A stretch of DNA of 64,000 nt from Tomocerus qinae (taxonomy: Eukaryota > Arthropoda > Collembola > Entomobryomorpha > Tomoceridae). Shown here piece by piece: positions 52,251 to 64,000 of the stretch. Within the stretch, counting starts at the first letter, position 1. Every line of letters begins with the position of its first letter. The DNA lies in assembly GCA_020055645.1 (NCBI GenBank), contig CM034550.1, positions 9,605,501-9,669,500 on the forward strand. The letters are read 5' to 3'. The position numbers were made by a program, and so were the translations under genes. The notes under the pieces were generated by a model that saw only the letters and a program-made list of their open reading frames with translations, was not told the DNA's origin and made no database searches.

Positions 52251-54432
52251 CTACAGGTCAGTAGGTCGAATGAAGTTGTCCAATTTTACAGCACAACCTT
52301 ACTAAACCAGCACTTGTGATGGCCATTCAACTTTTTGTAAATACACTGCCAAGGGTTAAGTTTAGGTCTAGAACGAGTAAAGTCAGTCTCTACACTCAAA
52401 ATAAGAACTAGATGAAATGTACTGCTTAGGTTTCAATATAGTACCAACGTAATATAATGAATATGGTATAAAAACGTAGAAAACGATCATTTACATGTAA
52501 CTACAAATTAATAGCTTCTTTTCTTCATTAACTGAGTATTTATTATTATTAGAAATTGTTAAGGTGTTTTAGTGAATTACAAGAGTAAGGAAATAAGGAT
52601 TTAAAATGGTATAAAGAGTTCTCGAAAGGAATAAACTAGTAAAAGAGTGAGGTTTGAAAAGTTATTAAAAGAAGGGCTCTTAAATTTTTTAGAAATAGAA
52701 AAGGCGTGTCTCCACAATTCTTTACGGAAGAATAAGACCAAACAGTGCCACAAAGATAGCGCATAAAAACACCTTCCTCCACCTGGAAAGTAATGTTATT
52801 TACTAGTCTGAGGAATATTTTCCTACACGTAGTAACTCATCAGATTTTTATAAAAGTTATTTTCTCAAGCAAACTGTACATAGTGTACAGTGCATTTAGT
52901 TATACATTTTTATTTATGCATAGCACTACTGTTACTAATTTACAAAATAAAAATAGTGGTTATCAAGATATTGTGTGTCTACCTGTTTGTGGTGATATTG
53001 GAAAAATGCGTTGCATGTTTTCGCAAGAACAGGAAACAGTCAAGTTTAAGTCAAGTATTTATATGGGTACAAACGCCACGTAGGTACTTGTGGTACGCTA
53101 TATATGACATGTATAGTATTTGAGAGCAGTTCATTCAGAACATGCACGTATTACTTACCTACCTTATGACTGACACGAAATGACATGAAATTATAGGTAT
53201 TGCACATTGCCACGATGAGTAATTCAGACAGATGATATCTAGACAAGACAGCAACTGGACAGAAGTGAAGATGCGCTATTATTTATTCACAGTTTGTCAT
53301 GTCATTCTAAAAGGACACTTGTAAATGCTCCGTTTAAATTTTCTAGCAAAATATGCGTTACGCAATCATCCTTTGGAAATTAATAGGCATTTAGCTAGGA
53401 GGATTTCTGCACGAAGCGTTTTTTCCTCCAAAAGTGAATGACTAATAGAAAGGAGCGAGTAGTGAGCACCTGTCTCTTCTAATTGGGAAACATAAAGGCT
53501 CTTTATTCGTTAATCTTTCCTGCTAACCCATTTGGGTTTCGCGTGATCAAGTTTTCACCCGAGCCAGAGAATACTTATATACAATTCAGATTGATTTTAA
53601 ACATCGAGTTATTCCATATTGCAACAGAAACACCATATGCACCCAAAATTGAAGCTTATAAAGTGATTGCACACAAGGAAATTGTTGGAATTCATGCTTC
53701 CCAACTCAAACAAAACGACAGGCTGTGTGTGTGGAATTCAACAATAGAGTCCCACTCTGTTCGCATTAAAAATTCACGATTGCCTTGTCTCGTCTCATCT
53801 CAGCCTTTGAGAATTGCTCAACTTTCTTTCTTTATAGGACTCTGCCAGCCCATCTCGTTATCCTCCTCGATCTCTTATACGTCTCCCATTTACTCATACA
53901 TTTCAAAACACAATGAAATATAGTAAAACACAAAAGAAAGCAAAATACACGCAATGCTCCCACTTCATAATACAAGTACCTATATTTCTCATGTAAATGT
54001 AGAATGTAAACACATTTAAAGTAGAAATGCTCAAATCACGTTTCATTTTTGACATGATAGTAGTCCGAGACGACGTTCTTCACAATTCTTTGCATCTCAT
54101 CTAGATGAACATATCTGTAGAGCAACAGAGCGCATCAATTCATGTTGACTGTTTCTTCTCTAGACAGATGATCTGACGAACTATCTAAATGTGTCTTTTT
54201 CAAATCCCGATTCAAGTCGCTTACAAGATAAGAAAAACTTGAAAACTTTATAATATTTTATTGCTTTGCGCTACATCCTTTGAACACGATGAGATTTCTG
54301 TTAACGCAAAAGAAAAACACATTATTAGCAAGCATTGGTTAATCTACTATGTATATTAAATGATTCTTGGGTAAGGGAGTCATATTCAGATTGAAAACAA
54401 AGTGAACTTGAATTGACTCGCGCATTCTATGT

Positions 54433-54448
54433 AGAGAGAGAGAGAGAG
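54433..54448. repeat. (AG)8 microsatellite
   Basis: Eight perfect AG units, next to a TTGACT-rich patch. Confidence 0.9.
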
Positions 54449-55096
54449 GTTTGGCTTAGATAAAATTGGAGTGGACTTGACTGGACTCACCAAGCTCATT
54501 GAGAGAGTGTAAACTGTAAAGGAGTCGATCGTGTAAAGGGTTGATGGAAATATGAGTTGATTTTGAGATCGATAATTAAAAACTATAAATAATTGATAAT
54601 TTATAAGCTAATAGGAGGCGGGTAGGCGGACATGTCGAGAAAAAATCGGTGCGAAATCAGAAAGTTACTTAGAGATCCTGTAGAGATACTCACTCACACA
54701 AGGCAAACGAATGGATTGGAAGGAAGGCTAGGTAGTCGTATCTCTTGAGTCGAACATAATGTATTAGTCTGGTAAATAGATAAGTAAGTGCCTATATAGA
54801 CAATATCAATATATACATTAAACTGTCTTTATATTAGATGTAAATGGGATTATCATGTGTATAAGGACATCATACTATCTGCATATACATATATACTAGA
54901 AAATAGGAAAAGAAAGGAGTGAGTGAATCTGAACTTCATGAAAAACTATGGAGAAATTACAGCATTGATTTATCCTCTCGTTCTTTTTGGCCTGACTCTT
55001 CCTCTGCATATAAGTTACTATATAGGAGAGTATAGTAAAATGTTTTTGACTTTACCTTTATTATCTTTTGCAGCAGAATAGAGTATATAGATAGAA

Positions 55097-55110
55097 AGAG
55101 AGAGAGAGAG
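55097..55110. repeat. (AG)7 microsatellite
   Basis: Seven perfect AG units after an ATAG run. Confidence 0.9.
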
Positions 55111-57968
55111 ATGGGAGAAAAAGGGGACGAACCCAATCAGAGATAAAAAATGAAATAAATTCGCCGCAAATCTCCACCACTGCTCAAGTGAAGGGGCGTG
55201 AAAATATCCTCTATTTCATCCGAGTGCCTACACCTACCAACATGCATTATTACACCTTCAACGAAAAATCTCCTAACAAAATAACAGAATAACATGGATA
55301 AGACGTGCAACTCTCTACTGATGCTCTACTACAGTAAAGTACGCAGAAAGATAGAGAAAATGGGATTTTCTGTATTACTAATCGGAATATTCATAATAGA
55401 AGCATGCAAAGGCAACAGACTGTCTCTCGTTTGTCTTATAGTGTTGTGGTTTGGCCTGAGAACAGAAAACTTATGCACATTGTTGGCTAGTGATTTATTG
55501 TCGCCTTGACTAAACAAGGTGCCGATCCGATATCAAAGAGCTCTCGAAACGTGCACCATTTCCCTGATCATGATCCACTTGATCCTTGTGATTAGCATTA
55601 GCCAAGCCAACAAACCAAACCAATCGGCAATCGAATGTAATCGAAACCACTACATAATAACTACCATATAATAATATCTGTATATAGTCATATTTAATAT
55701 GGATAGAGTACACACTCCTATGATCTGATCATGTCATGATTACTATTTACTGTACAATTCCTTCCATACAATTTCCTAACTCTTTATTTTAACGTATCTA
55801 CTAGTACTAATAAAACAGCGTTCTCTTACCTTCTCTTTTTCATCCTTATCTCCACTTAAATAGGTAATAAAGAAATGAAGACTACAGTCATAATATACAA
55901 TAAGGCTCTTTTGTGTTTATGCGAGAATTATCGGATGATTTGATGATTGGACTCGACTGGATTGGATCATCTACGCTAACTATAGCAGATTGAGTTGGAT
56001 GGCAAGTGGAGTCCAAAGACTTTACCATAACGCCAACAACCCACCGACCTGACTAAAGCAACACTACATAAACAACAACTTAGTTTACGTTTTTCTCTCA
56101 CTTTTTTATATTGGATCATGTGGATGTGAACTGTAGACTACCTTTTCGTACATAGAGGAACAACGCTAATAACAAATTAGTACGAGTCTTGTGCAATTTA
56201 CTACTAGACAATATACAATAGGCAGAATAACTAGAAGCTAATAATTCTGTGTCTATGTACACATATTATAATGTTTAACAGTCGTGGCTTAATAATGCGT
56301 TTTTATTTCGAACGTTGTTTTCTATTCTTTCACCTTGTTTCCACATTCCCCCAGTTCAGCTCAGTTCAGTTCGTGAGCTCTACAATAATTGAGAGTGATT
56401 TATGGGGAGCAAGAGCAACAACTAAACTACAACTCATTTGCATTACTTATGCATTGATATATAAGTATATGTACAAATATTATAAGCATATACTTAACAG
56501 GATAATACAAGGATTGGATTGAATTTCTGCTTCACTTAAGACGTTAATGCGTCAGATACTTATACTTATTGTTAAATAACTAGAATATGTACCTATGCAT
56601 GTTAGGCACTTGTAAGTAATATGTAATCGTATACTATTACTTCTAACCATGTCTATTACTTATATTAGGAACGAAAATCCAACTACTCACCACTCTTGTC
56701 TGAAGTTGAACCAAATTCTCGTCAAAACATTTCTCACAAGAAACGCAAAGCAAGTTTTAGCCATTAGCTCACTCACACTCCTATTATCAAATGAGATCAT
56801 CCAGCTAACTCCCAACAATACTCAGGCAAAATAAACCTAACATTCTACTCAGCGTCCGAACTGGCTTCAAGTCTGGACGAACAATCGACTAAAAAATTGC
56901 AACAATAGCTCAGCGAGTAAAATTCAATTTACAGCTCATGCTTTTCTAAGACTCTACAATTGAAACTACTCACACTATGCTTGTTACAAGTTTATGTGAA
57001 TTATTTTATAGGATTTTACTATGTAAGACTATAACTTGATTCGAGGTAGAAATCTCAATCCTATAAAATGACAATATTATAGTTAATAAAGAAACACAAG
57101 TAAAGTAGGTACATGGCAATTCTATTTCAATTTAAATGTGTAACAAAAGTCACCACGTTTCCAACATGAACCAAATAGAGTAGTTACAAACGAAATGTAA
57201 ACGATCTACTTGATTTAAGATGTAAAACTTTCGTTAAGTTTGCTCTGCCACACTACACCAGCATGATTAAACAATACGAATAAGTCAAATCAAGTCAACT
57301 AACAAATAAGATTGCTACAATAACTACTTCGTACCTTGTTCTGTTTATTAAATAAAATATAATATAGTAGCTAACGTATAAAATACAATAAAAGTAGATC
57401 TCCACTTCTTAATACTACGATATGCATAGTTAGTTTCATTTCCATGCCGTGTCATGTTCGTCACAAATACATCGTCTTAATGTGAGTTATTTATACTAAG
57501 CTTCTAGACTTGGGTTTTGCATGAAAGACTTTTGGCTGTTGTTTCACCATTAAGGAATTTTTCAGTCTAACCTCTTACACACTACAAAATCAGCACAAAA
57601 GTTCAGCATTTCTAGACATGACATGGCATGACACAATTACACAAGTCAAAACAGCTCTAAGCTCTCCCTAGAAAAATAACCAAATTGCATTTTCAACCTT
57701 AAGCAACACTAAATATTTTGACTAATGGCTACCATTCTGGAGAAGATGGAACAAAAAATTATGCCAAAACTGTTCTAACACCAATGAGCTAAGAAAAATT
57801 CTAGCTACCCCAATTTGAAGAAAGAAAGTCAGTATAAGCAAGCAAATAGCAAGGATTGCAAACAAACAACAAACTAGTTAGTAACAGAATGAAATACTTC
57901 ATTTAAAAAAAGTATATTAAACATACTAAGTGTAAAATGCAATGATATAGTAAAAAACATTAAATTAT

Positions 57969-58683
57969 TTTGTTCTAACGCCCTATGGAAATAATTGATG
58001 AATTCACAAATACATTAATTATTATTATTGCTACAGATGGGAATAAGAAATATGGCTTTTTTTAACAAAAGAGTATCAAAACAAAGGATATGGCACAAAG
58101 TGAGTTCCCCGTGGGCTCCGAGGGAATATTGTCATATTCATGTACAATGTTGACACTTGTATGGAGGTCAAAAGTGAAACTGGGTTTGCTCTGGATGTTG
58201 TCCCTTTACGAGACAAACGGGGTCAAAGGTCGACATGTCATTTCCTCACAACCCCCTACGTGTAGCATATCAATCTAAAGGGCTTAATCTCCTGGTTCCA
58301 AAAATACCATATACTTGATATCTGTGATCAAGGGGTAAAGATCTATGAACTAAAAAGTCGACAATTCTTAGTCAATACCTATATATAATGCAATTCCAGT
58401 TCTGGTCAATCAACCTCTAGTTATTCCTTTTTAGTTCATAGATCTTTACCCCTTGATCACAGATATCAAGTATATGGTATTTTTGGAACCAGGAGATTAA
58501 GCCCTTTCGATTGATATGCTACACGTAGGGGGTTGTGAGGAAATGACATGTCGACCTTTGACCCCGTTTGTTCTAACGCCCTATGGAAATAATTGATGAA
58601 TTCACAAATACATTAATTATTATTATTGCTACAGATGGGAATAAGAAATATGGCTTTTTTTAACAAAAGAGTATCAAAACAAA
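57969..58683. repeat. Compound repeat: 117-bp direct repeats enclosing a long inverted repeat
   Basis: Two copies of a 117-bp sequence (57969-58085 and 58567-58683), identical as read, begin TTTGTTCTAACGCCC and end GTATCAAAACAAA. Between them lie a 127-bp single-copy part (58086-58212), then inverted arms at 58213-58357 and 58427-58571 around a 69-bp loop. The 145-bp arms pair with no gaps and a single mismatch (ATCAATCTAAAGG against ATCAATCGAAAGG). The arms and single-copy part are more GC-rich than the flanks. The end of the right arm and the start of the second direct repeat share TTTGT. The direct repeats start TG and end CA when trimmed to 113 bp, as LTRs do. I see no primer-binding site, no polypurine tract and no clear target-site duplication. 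Confidence 0.9.
58213..58571. repeat. Inverted repeat (hairpin) with 145-bp arms and 69-bp loop
   Basis: The left arm starts ACAAACGGGGTCAAAGGTCG and the right arm ends with its complement. Single-stranded DNA or RNA from here would form a nearly perfect 145-bp stem. Transcription through it would give double-stranded RNA of a size suited to siRNA processing. As a transposon it would resemble a foldback element or a MITE with long terminal inverted repeats, but there is no matching target-site duplication at the arm ends. Confidence 0.93.
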
Positions 58684-59002
58684 TTATATTGTGATTCATT
58701 GTCACTGCAAAAATAGTATTGGTTTTAGCAGATAATTTTTAGGAACCTGAGTAGGTACGTACAATGCATAAAATACAGCGCTAGATGAATATTAGAATTA
58801 AATTTCAATATGTTGGGTGCTAGTTTGTATAAGTAGATATTATGATGTGGATACAATGTACTATGATGTGCATCAAAAGGAATTACATTTACCCAAAGAT
58901 GTAGTGGAGAGATGAGAAGATTGGGAGGTAAGATAAGTGAGGACTTGAGCAGCTAATCTGCATAGAATCAATCGATGATAAATTGATGACGTTGATAATC
59001 AC

Positions 59003-59073
59003 CATGATTTGAATGATGGCCATTCTGTCCAATCAACATCTTCAATCCCAAATGCTCCGTCATCTTCACTCAT
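59003..59073 (-). CDS. Candidate first coding exon on the minus strand, acidic N-terminus
   Basis: On the minus strand an ATG at 59073 opens M-S-E-D-D-G-A-F-G-I-E-D-V-D-W-T-E-W-P-S-F, followed by K-S and a possible donor (CATG|GTGATT). A CATAG acceptor-like site sits just upstream of the ATG. Without splicing the frame ends in W and TGA. The acidic and aromatic composition is unlike the usual chance frames here, which are rich in Ile, Tyr and Lys. However, the + strand is a pyrimidine-rich patch of CATC motifs, and such patches yield Asp and Glu codons on the other strand by default. No partner exon was found. Weak call. Confidence 0.2.
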
Positions 59074-61033
59074 CTCTATGAAAAAAATGTAGGAGCGAAG
59101 CTGATCTGCAATTCTATTGTCCTACACCTATTACCTACTGCACCAAAAGCATTTTTAGCCAGCGAAAGGAAATGAGTCCCACATCTAGTTATCTTTACTA
59201 TACGGTTACATAATCTGAATTAAAAGGGGAATCTGATAGACTATATCTGCATACATAACATACATGTAGTACATTATTAGATTTGTACCTATTAATATTT
59301 GTGCAAAATTCTATATGCTTACATATTATTGTTATAATGAACCTACTACACCCATTTGTGTGTAGGTTTCATTAGTAAGGTACAAAACTATTAAATGGTA
59401 TAGACACACATTCTAAAAAAGTTATACTGTGATAAATAAAAATGCTGGTTAGATACAGTGTAAAGGAGGAAACCATTTGATGAGAGCAAAGAGCATATTA
59501 TCGATAATAATTTTAGAAAAATTTGAATAGCCCTTCTCTCTCAACCTGTTGTTACCCATTAGAAAGTATATAATTATGATTATAGTGGCTGAGCCAAAGT
59601 AAACTTTGCTCGCTCGGCCTAAAAGAATTTTACAGGGTATAGTTACTAGTAAAAGAGTTCGGCTCTATTGAAACGCTATTGGATTTAGCATCCCCCTGTG
59701 CAATTCTCATTATCGATATCATAACAACAGAAACTTGCATTCTCTTTTGTATTTTTTTACTTGTAAATTGTAAACACACATGCTTAGAGACTTAGGCTTC
59801 TGGACCTACACAGATGGATGCATCCTACACTATTGCGTCAAAACCACTTCTTACTTAGATCAGAAATTAGAGCTTGGAGTAATTGTAAACCCCAACTAAT
59901 CGTGAACATAGAGAACCTTTCTTTCCCTTCTTGTTACAATAGACAATCATCATAAAAGTCTAACGCTCAGAGAGGTAAAGGCAAGTTGTTCTTAAATTCT
60001 AATAAATGAAATCAATTCACATTACAATCAAATCAACGATTAACAAAAAAACATGCTCATGCCATGCTCGCCATCGGTGTGGTGGTGGTGTGTCTGGTAA
60101 AGTATACATTAAAGCAAACGAGTATTCTCGATTAGATAGTGCCTGAGACGATGTTTACTCATTCTACTAATCCGTAATTGTATGAATTAATACAGTAACA
60201 ACATTTCTGTTTATTTCATTTGTGCACTTGAAGATACAGAATTATGTGAATATTTAAGTAGACCGTTAACTACGTAGGTTTCGTCTAACTAACAAGGTAG
60301 GTTTCTACTTAGGAGTAATAAAGTGTGATAGGAAAGGTGCATTATAAAAATTGTAGATAAATGTACTCCGAAGGCAAGTAAAGGATCCTGTGAGCCTTTT
60401 GTTTACTTGATTATGATGATTTCTCACTAAAATAGCCTTTGGCTCAGTTAGTTACATCATTTCAGACTAACAACCCACACATATAAGGGAGATGAAGCTA
60501 CATATGTACATACTCACTAACTACACACATAAGTAAGTAGATATGGCATTAAGGATGTAATTCAAGCCAGATACTTACCACTTACTACTACGGTACCAGT
60601 TAGTACCTATACAAAAAGGACTGGACTGGAGTTGAAGTTTAGGTAAGTAAACGAGTAGGCTATTCCATAAAATGAAATAAAAACGCACGCCTTTTGCACC
60701 TTGAAGACAAGACAAGTCAACTGCATTAAGAGAGCATTGAAACTGAAATTGATCCCATCTGATATGATTGTAGTAACAATAAACAGAGGCTGATAATGAT
60801 AACGATAAGTTTTACTGACATTGCTATTGCTAACTTAAGATATGCAGACAAGCCAAGTCAAGACACATTATACACAAGAATGAAATTATCCCTATGTTCT
60901 ACATATACGATTATATAGCTAAATACTCTGTGCTGTATTACATGGGAGGCAAGTACTTATTATGATATTATTATAATGCACTCTCCTCCACATACCTCTT
61001 TAACAGAGACAGAGAGAGAGGGATACTTAATAG

Positions 61034-61045
61034 ACACACACACAC
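61034..61045. repeat. (AC)6 microsatellite
   Basis: Six perfect AC units close to a GA-rich run at about 61011-61020. Confidence 0.88.
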
Positions 61046-62414
61046 GTTCGTAAATATTAGCGTAGGTAGCGTCAGCTCACTAAAGCTTTAAATGCCTATA
61101 AAATAAAACAAGATCACATCTCACATCACATCACCTTCTGTACATAATGCAGCTTAACCCTAACATAATAATAAGTAAACTTACTTATCTCTCACGAGAC
61201 TTTGTTCAATTGGCAATCTGATCTAATTGGAGTTAACAATAAGTAGATTGGAGTCGAGACTGTCTGTGTCTGCCATTTGGAAAACACTCCTGTGCTCTTT
61301 TAATGTAATTTAAATGCTTATTAGGCTGGCTCACTAGTCTCCAGATTATGAAATGATTCAAACTCACACTTTACTTTAAGTGGTTTGGCTGCCTACCTTT
61401 ATTTTTCATACAATATTTGGGCTAGGTACTCTCTTTTTCTTTCAAACATCCACTACCTCTTTCCTCTCCTTAGTTTACCTCCTAATAATCAATACTTACC
61501 ATATTATTCTCTTTACTTAACCTATACAACTCATAACCCATACTATAATACCTATTTAAACAGCACTTGGTGCATAACTTATGTATTAAAAATCTGAAAT
61601 TCAAACTAGTATAATCAAATCTTTTTTTCGCATTTTTCCCAGTGCGACATTTACATTTAATTTATTCTAAACCACATTAACGTATTTACTATCTTTGTAG
61701 GTAGGAAGAAATTCTTCGTTTTCATCTTCTAATAGTGCATGAATAATTTAATGGTACACTACAACTATAGTAATTTTAATATCCACTTTGTTCTCCATTT
61801 ATAATAATGTTGATTTGATACGTGTAAATTAAAGGGGTAATGCGTGCCAAGGTAAGGAAAAGAAAAGCAGGTAACCAACTTACCTGAGTAGAGATCATTA
61901 AAATTAACGTTGTGTCTTGAGCCGGTGTCTTGAGTCTTGTGCTTGGCCTTGCTTTGGGTAGCCTCCCATAGTATTCTGTTTCATGGGATGCCATGCTAGT
62001 AATTAGGATGAGGATTTATTTGGAATTCTGATTGAAGGTGAAGCTACCGGCTACCGAACTTGTGTTCATTGATAAGCCATCCACATTAAAAATCAATCTT
62101 TGCTGTTCTCCCTGTGATCTTGAAATGAAAAAGAAGATTTACACAGGGAAGGTAAGTACATAGATAGACAGAGTAACTATGTATTTAGCTAGCACAGTCC
62201 AGAAGTTGAGAGTCCGTTGGTGTTGCAACGTTATCTGATGCGATGTGATGAGCAGATGCGCCACATTTACATTTTATACTCCATTAGATTGCATTTCTGT
62301 GTTGTTTGTTTGCTGGAGCACGTCGCATCTTTAACCAAAATGTTATGGGCATCAAGTCGGAGTGATCTGATGAGGAGTTGAACTTGAATGGAATAATATA
62401 GAGGAATGATTTGA

Positions 62415-62426
62415 CTCTCTCTCTCT
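62415..62426. repeat. (CT)6 microsatellite
   Basis: Six perfect CT units directly after TTGA. Confidence 0.85.
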
Positions 62427-64000
62427 GGATGGACTCTATCTAGATAAGAAGAAAAGAGATTGAATGAAATCATGAATGAAATAAAGTCAGTGTAGATGCA
62501 TCCCATCCCTGAGAAAGAGAAAACAATTAGAGAATTAGAGTGAAGTTGAATAATATAATGAAATGTAGTACACACAGGGAGAAAAACATATTCACTCACT
62601 ACTCCTGATATGTAAAGGGAGATCCCCTGGAACTGGAATTGATTGCTGTTCCCTAGAACATACACAAAGAATAATATATAGCTACTCATCTACAGTCCAT
62701 TCTTCTTCGACTGGATTTGGCTTCCATTCTGGACTGATAAGGCAGTAACAAAACAACGAAGCCAAAGCCAAGCCACTTACAATTACAATACAATGACTCT
62801 TTTCGTCAAGGGAAGACAAGACAAGTCAACAGTCAACTGCTGCTTCACACTTTGCCTTGCCTATGTCTTCAAGATAAGCGTTCAAGATTACTTATCACAA
62901 ATAAGACGAATGAGTGAAGATGAGATGCCTGAAAAACAATCGCCTACTTATTTAACAACTTGTACATAAACACTCTGCTCCTATTTCCTCACACAATTCC
63001 TACTAAGCAATTTCATTGTGTATTCAATCCGTTTGATTCTTCATGGGTCTTTACCTCACTTTCTTATTGTTATTGCTTACTATTGCTATTACATAGTGAT
63101 TAGAAGGATAGATTGCCCATTAGCTCCCTTCGTAAAGATAGCTTATCTCTATAGTTTGTTTTCTATATAGCCAAATGCCCGTCATCAGTCAATTTTCCTT
63201 ATCTTGCGCTGCCCTTCTGTTCAGCTACTACTTATATTTAACACAAGATAATGTATTCGTACAATCAGCGAACACTGCCAACAGCTACTGCAATTTCACA
63301 TACTTAATCAGCTACCATCTACATACTAATACACTTACACTTGACTTTTCACTGCAAGATCTCATCACTACAGACATTGATACTAAAAGCAACATGAAAC
63401 AAGTGCTGATGCTTAGTGGAGTCCATAATACGTGAACTTTAAAAAGGAGAGGCCCAGCCTAGGATCTTCGGAGACATCTTTTATGCTTTACATAATGACA
63501 ATGTCTACAAAAATTAAGGCACAAGCATAGGTACTCCTAATGTATTATGCAAATACTTACATAGATAACTATTTAAACAGAATATTAATTATCAATTTTT
63601 TAAACACTAAATTACAATTGAAAGGCTTACTTAACAATATTACAGTCATAGACACATAAAGACAAACATAGACAGAACAACAGACTTCCAAGTCATATTA
63701 TCATCATCGTCAAAAAGTCGGAACAGTGCAATCCAGTCTAGCCGACGATACCAGAGCAGAGCAACCTGGTTCCCTTTGCAATAGCTAAGAACAAGAAAAA
63801 ATCACTTAATTAACTATTCCACTCATGTGATGAAGAATAATGTATTACTTATTGCTCCTATACTTTCAATACGACCATATGAGTTATTTACTTACCCCAA
63901 ACCAAGGCGTTAATCTGAAAGCATATTGAAATGAAATAATAATGTCTAACTAGTCTTGTTAGTTAAACCGTTCAGCGTAGGGTGTATAGTTTCAGTTTAT

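Larger units (their letters stand above)
52251..57968. other. Non-coding stretch with one long chance-like frame and GA microsatellites
   Basis: Contains the longest open frame of the window (53483-53923, + strand), which begins with TTG rather than ATG and shows no family features. Roughly 0.2-0.3 frames of that length are expected by chance at this AT content. TTGAC-type clusters appear at 54400-54490 and 57283-57300. Nothing else can be supported. Confidence 0.5.
58684..64000. other. Non-coding stretch to the window end
   Basis: Apart from the weak minus-strand exon candidate at 59003-59073, no gene is supported. The 140-codon minus-strand frame at 62267-62689 has no splice context or family features. 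Clusters of GACAAGTCAA-type sequence lie at 60708-60722, 60850-60863 and 62808-62840, with short CT and AC microsatellites. Confidence 0.55.

Noticed and set aside
53483..53923. Longest open frame of the window (146 codons, + strand)
   Set aside because: Begins at TTG, has no recognisable family features, and one such frame is not surprising by chance.
58090..58278. 62-codon + frame inside the compound repeat
   Set aside because: It runs into the left inverted arm and has no splice or family support; shadow of the repeat.
57971..58681. TRIM (miniature LTR) element with 113-bp TG..CA terminal repeats
   Set aside because: No primer-binding site after the first repeat, no polypurine tract before the second, and flanking bases (TATTT and AATTA) do not form a target-site duplication; kept only as an alternative.
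62267..62689. 140-codon minus-strand frame
   Set aside because: Composition is generic and no conserved motif or splice signal accompanies it.

Overview
This is AT-rich, intron-bearing animal DNA, and almost all of it is non-coding. Very few open frames exceed 120 codons, and those that do carry no recognisable domain. Real coding sequence appears as short exons bounded by consensus splice sites. The best phylogenetic clue is a GATA1/2/3-class zinc-finger factor whose basic tail ([20 protein letters not shown]) fits the arthropod grain lineage. The short introns of about 100 bp, the single-gene clusters and the AT bias fit an arthropod. I cannot name the order: a springtail or a small crustacean are guesses, not readings.

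Layout. The window opens inside a long intron (1-4694) of the GATA gene, which runs on the + strand with its finger-coding exons upstream and out of view. Two exons follow, at 4695-4867 and 4982-5165. They encode the basic arm after the C-terminal finger and a His/Gly/Met-rich tail. The reading frame either splices onward from a consensus GTGAGT donor or stops four codons later. A stretch of about 41 kb without a supportable gene follows (5178-46450), holding a 23-bp tandem array, a 58-59 bp repeat family, AT minisatellites and scattered TTGAC-type simple sequence. The second confident gene (46451-47269, + strand) has four exons and encodes a 174-residue protein with four predicted membrane spans, which I do not recognise. 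From 47.5 kb to the end I see mostly non-coding DNA. It contains two weak minus-strand exon candidates (52183-52250 and 59003-59073) and a compact compound repeat (57969-58683), in which perfect 117-bp direct repeats enclose a 145-bp-arm inverted repeat.

Mobile DNA is modest. The clearest case is a 408-bp segment (652-1059) ending in AATAAA plus a TGATAC tail, flanked by perfect 15-bp direct repeats, as expected for a truncated non-LTR retroelement or SINE.

The two confident genes show no evident functional link. The long gene-poor stretch beside a developmental transcription factor is the usual setting for distal enhancers, but no particular enhancer can be identified from this sequence alone. 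All calls rest on reading the sequence by eye; no homology search or RNA evidence was available.
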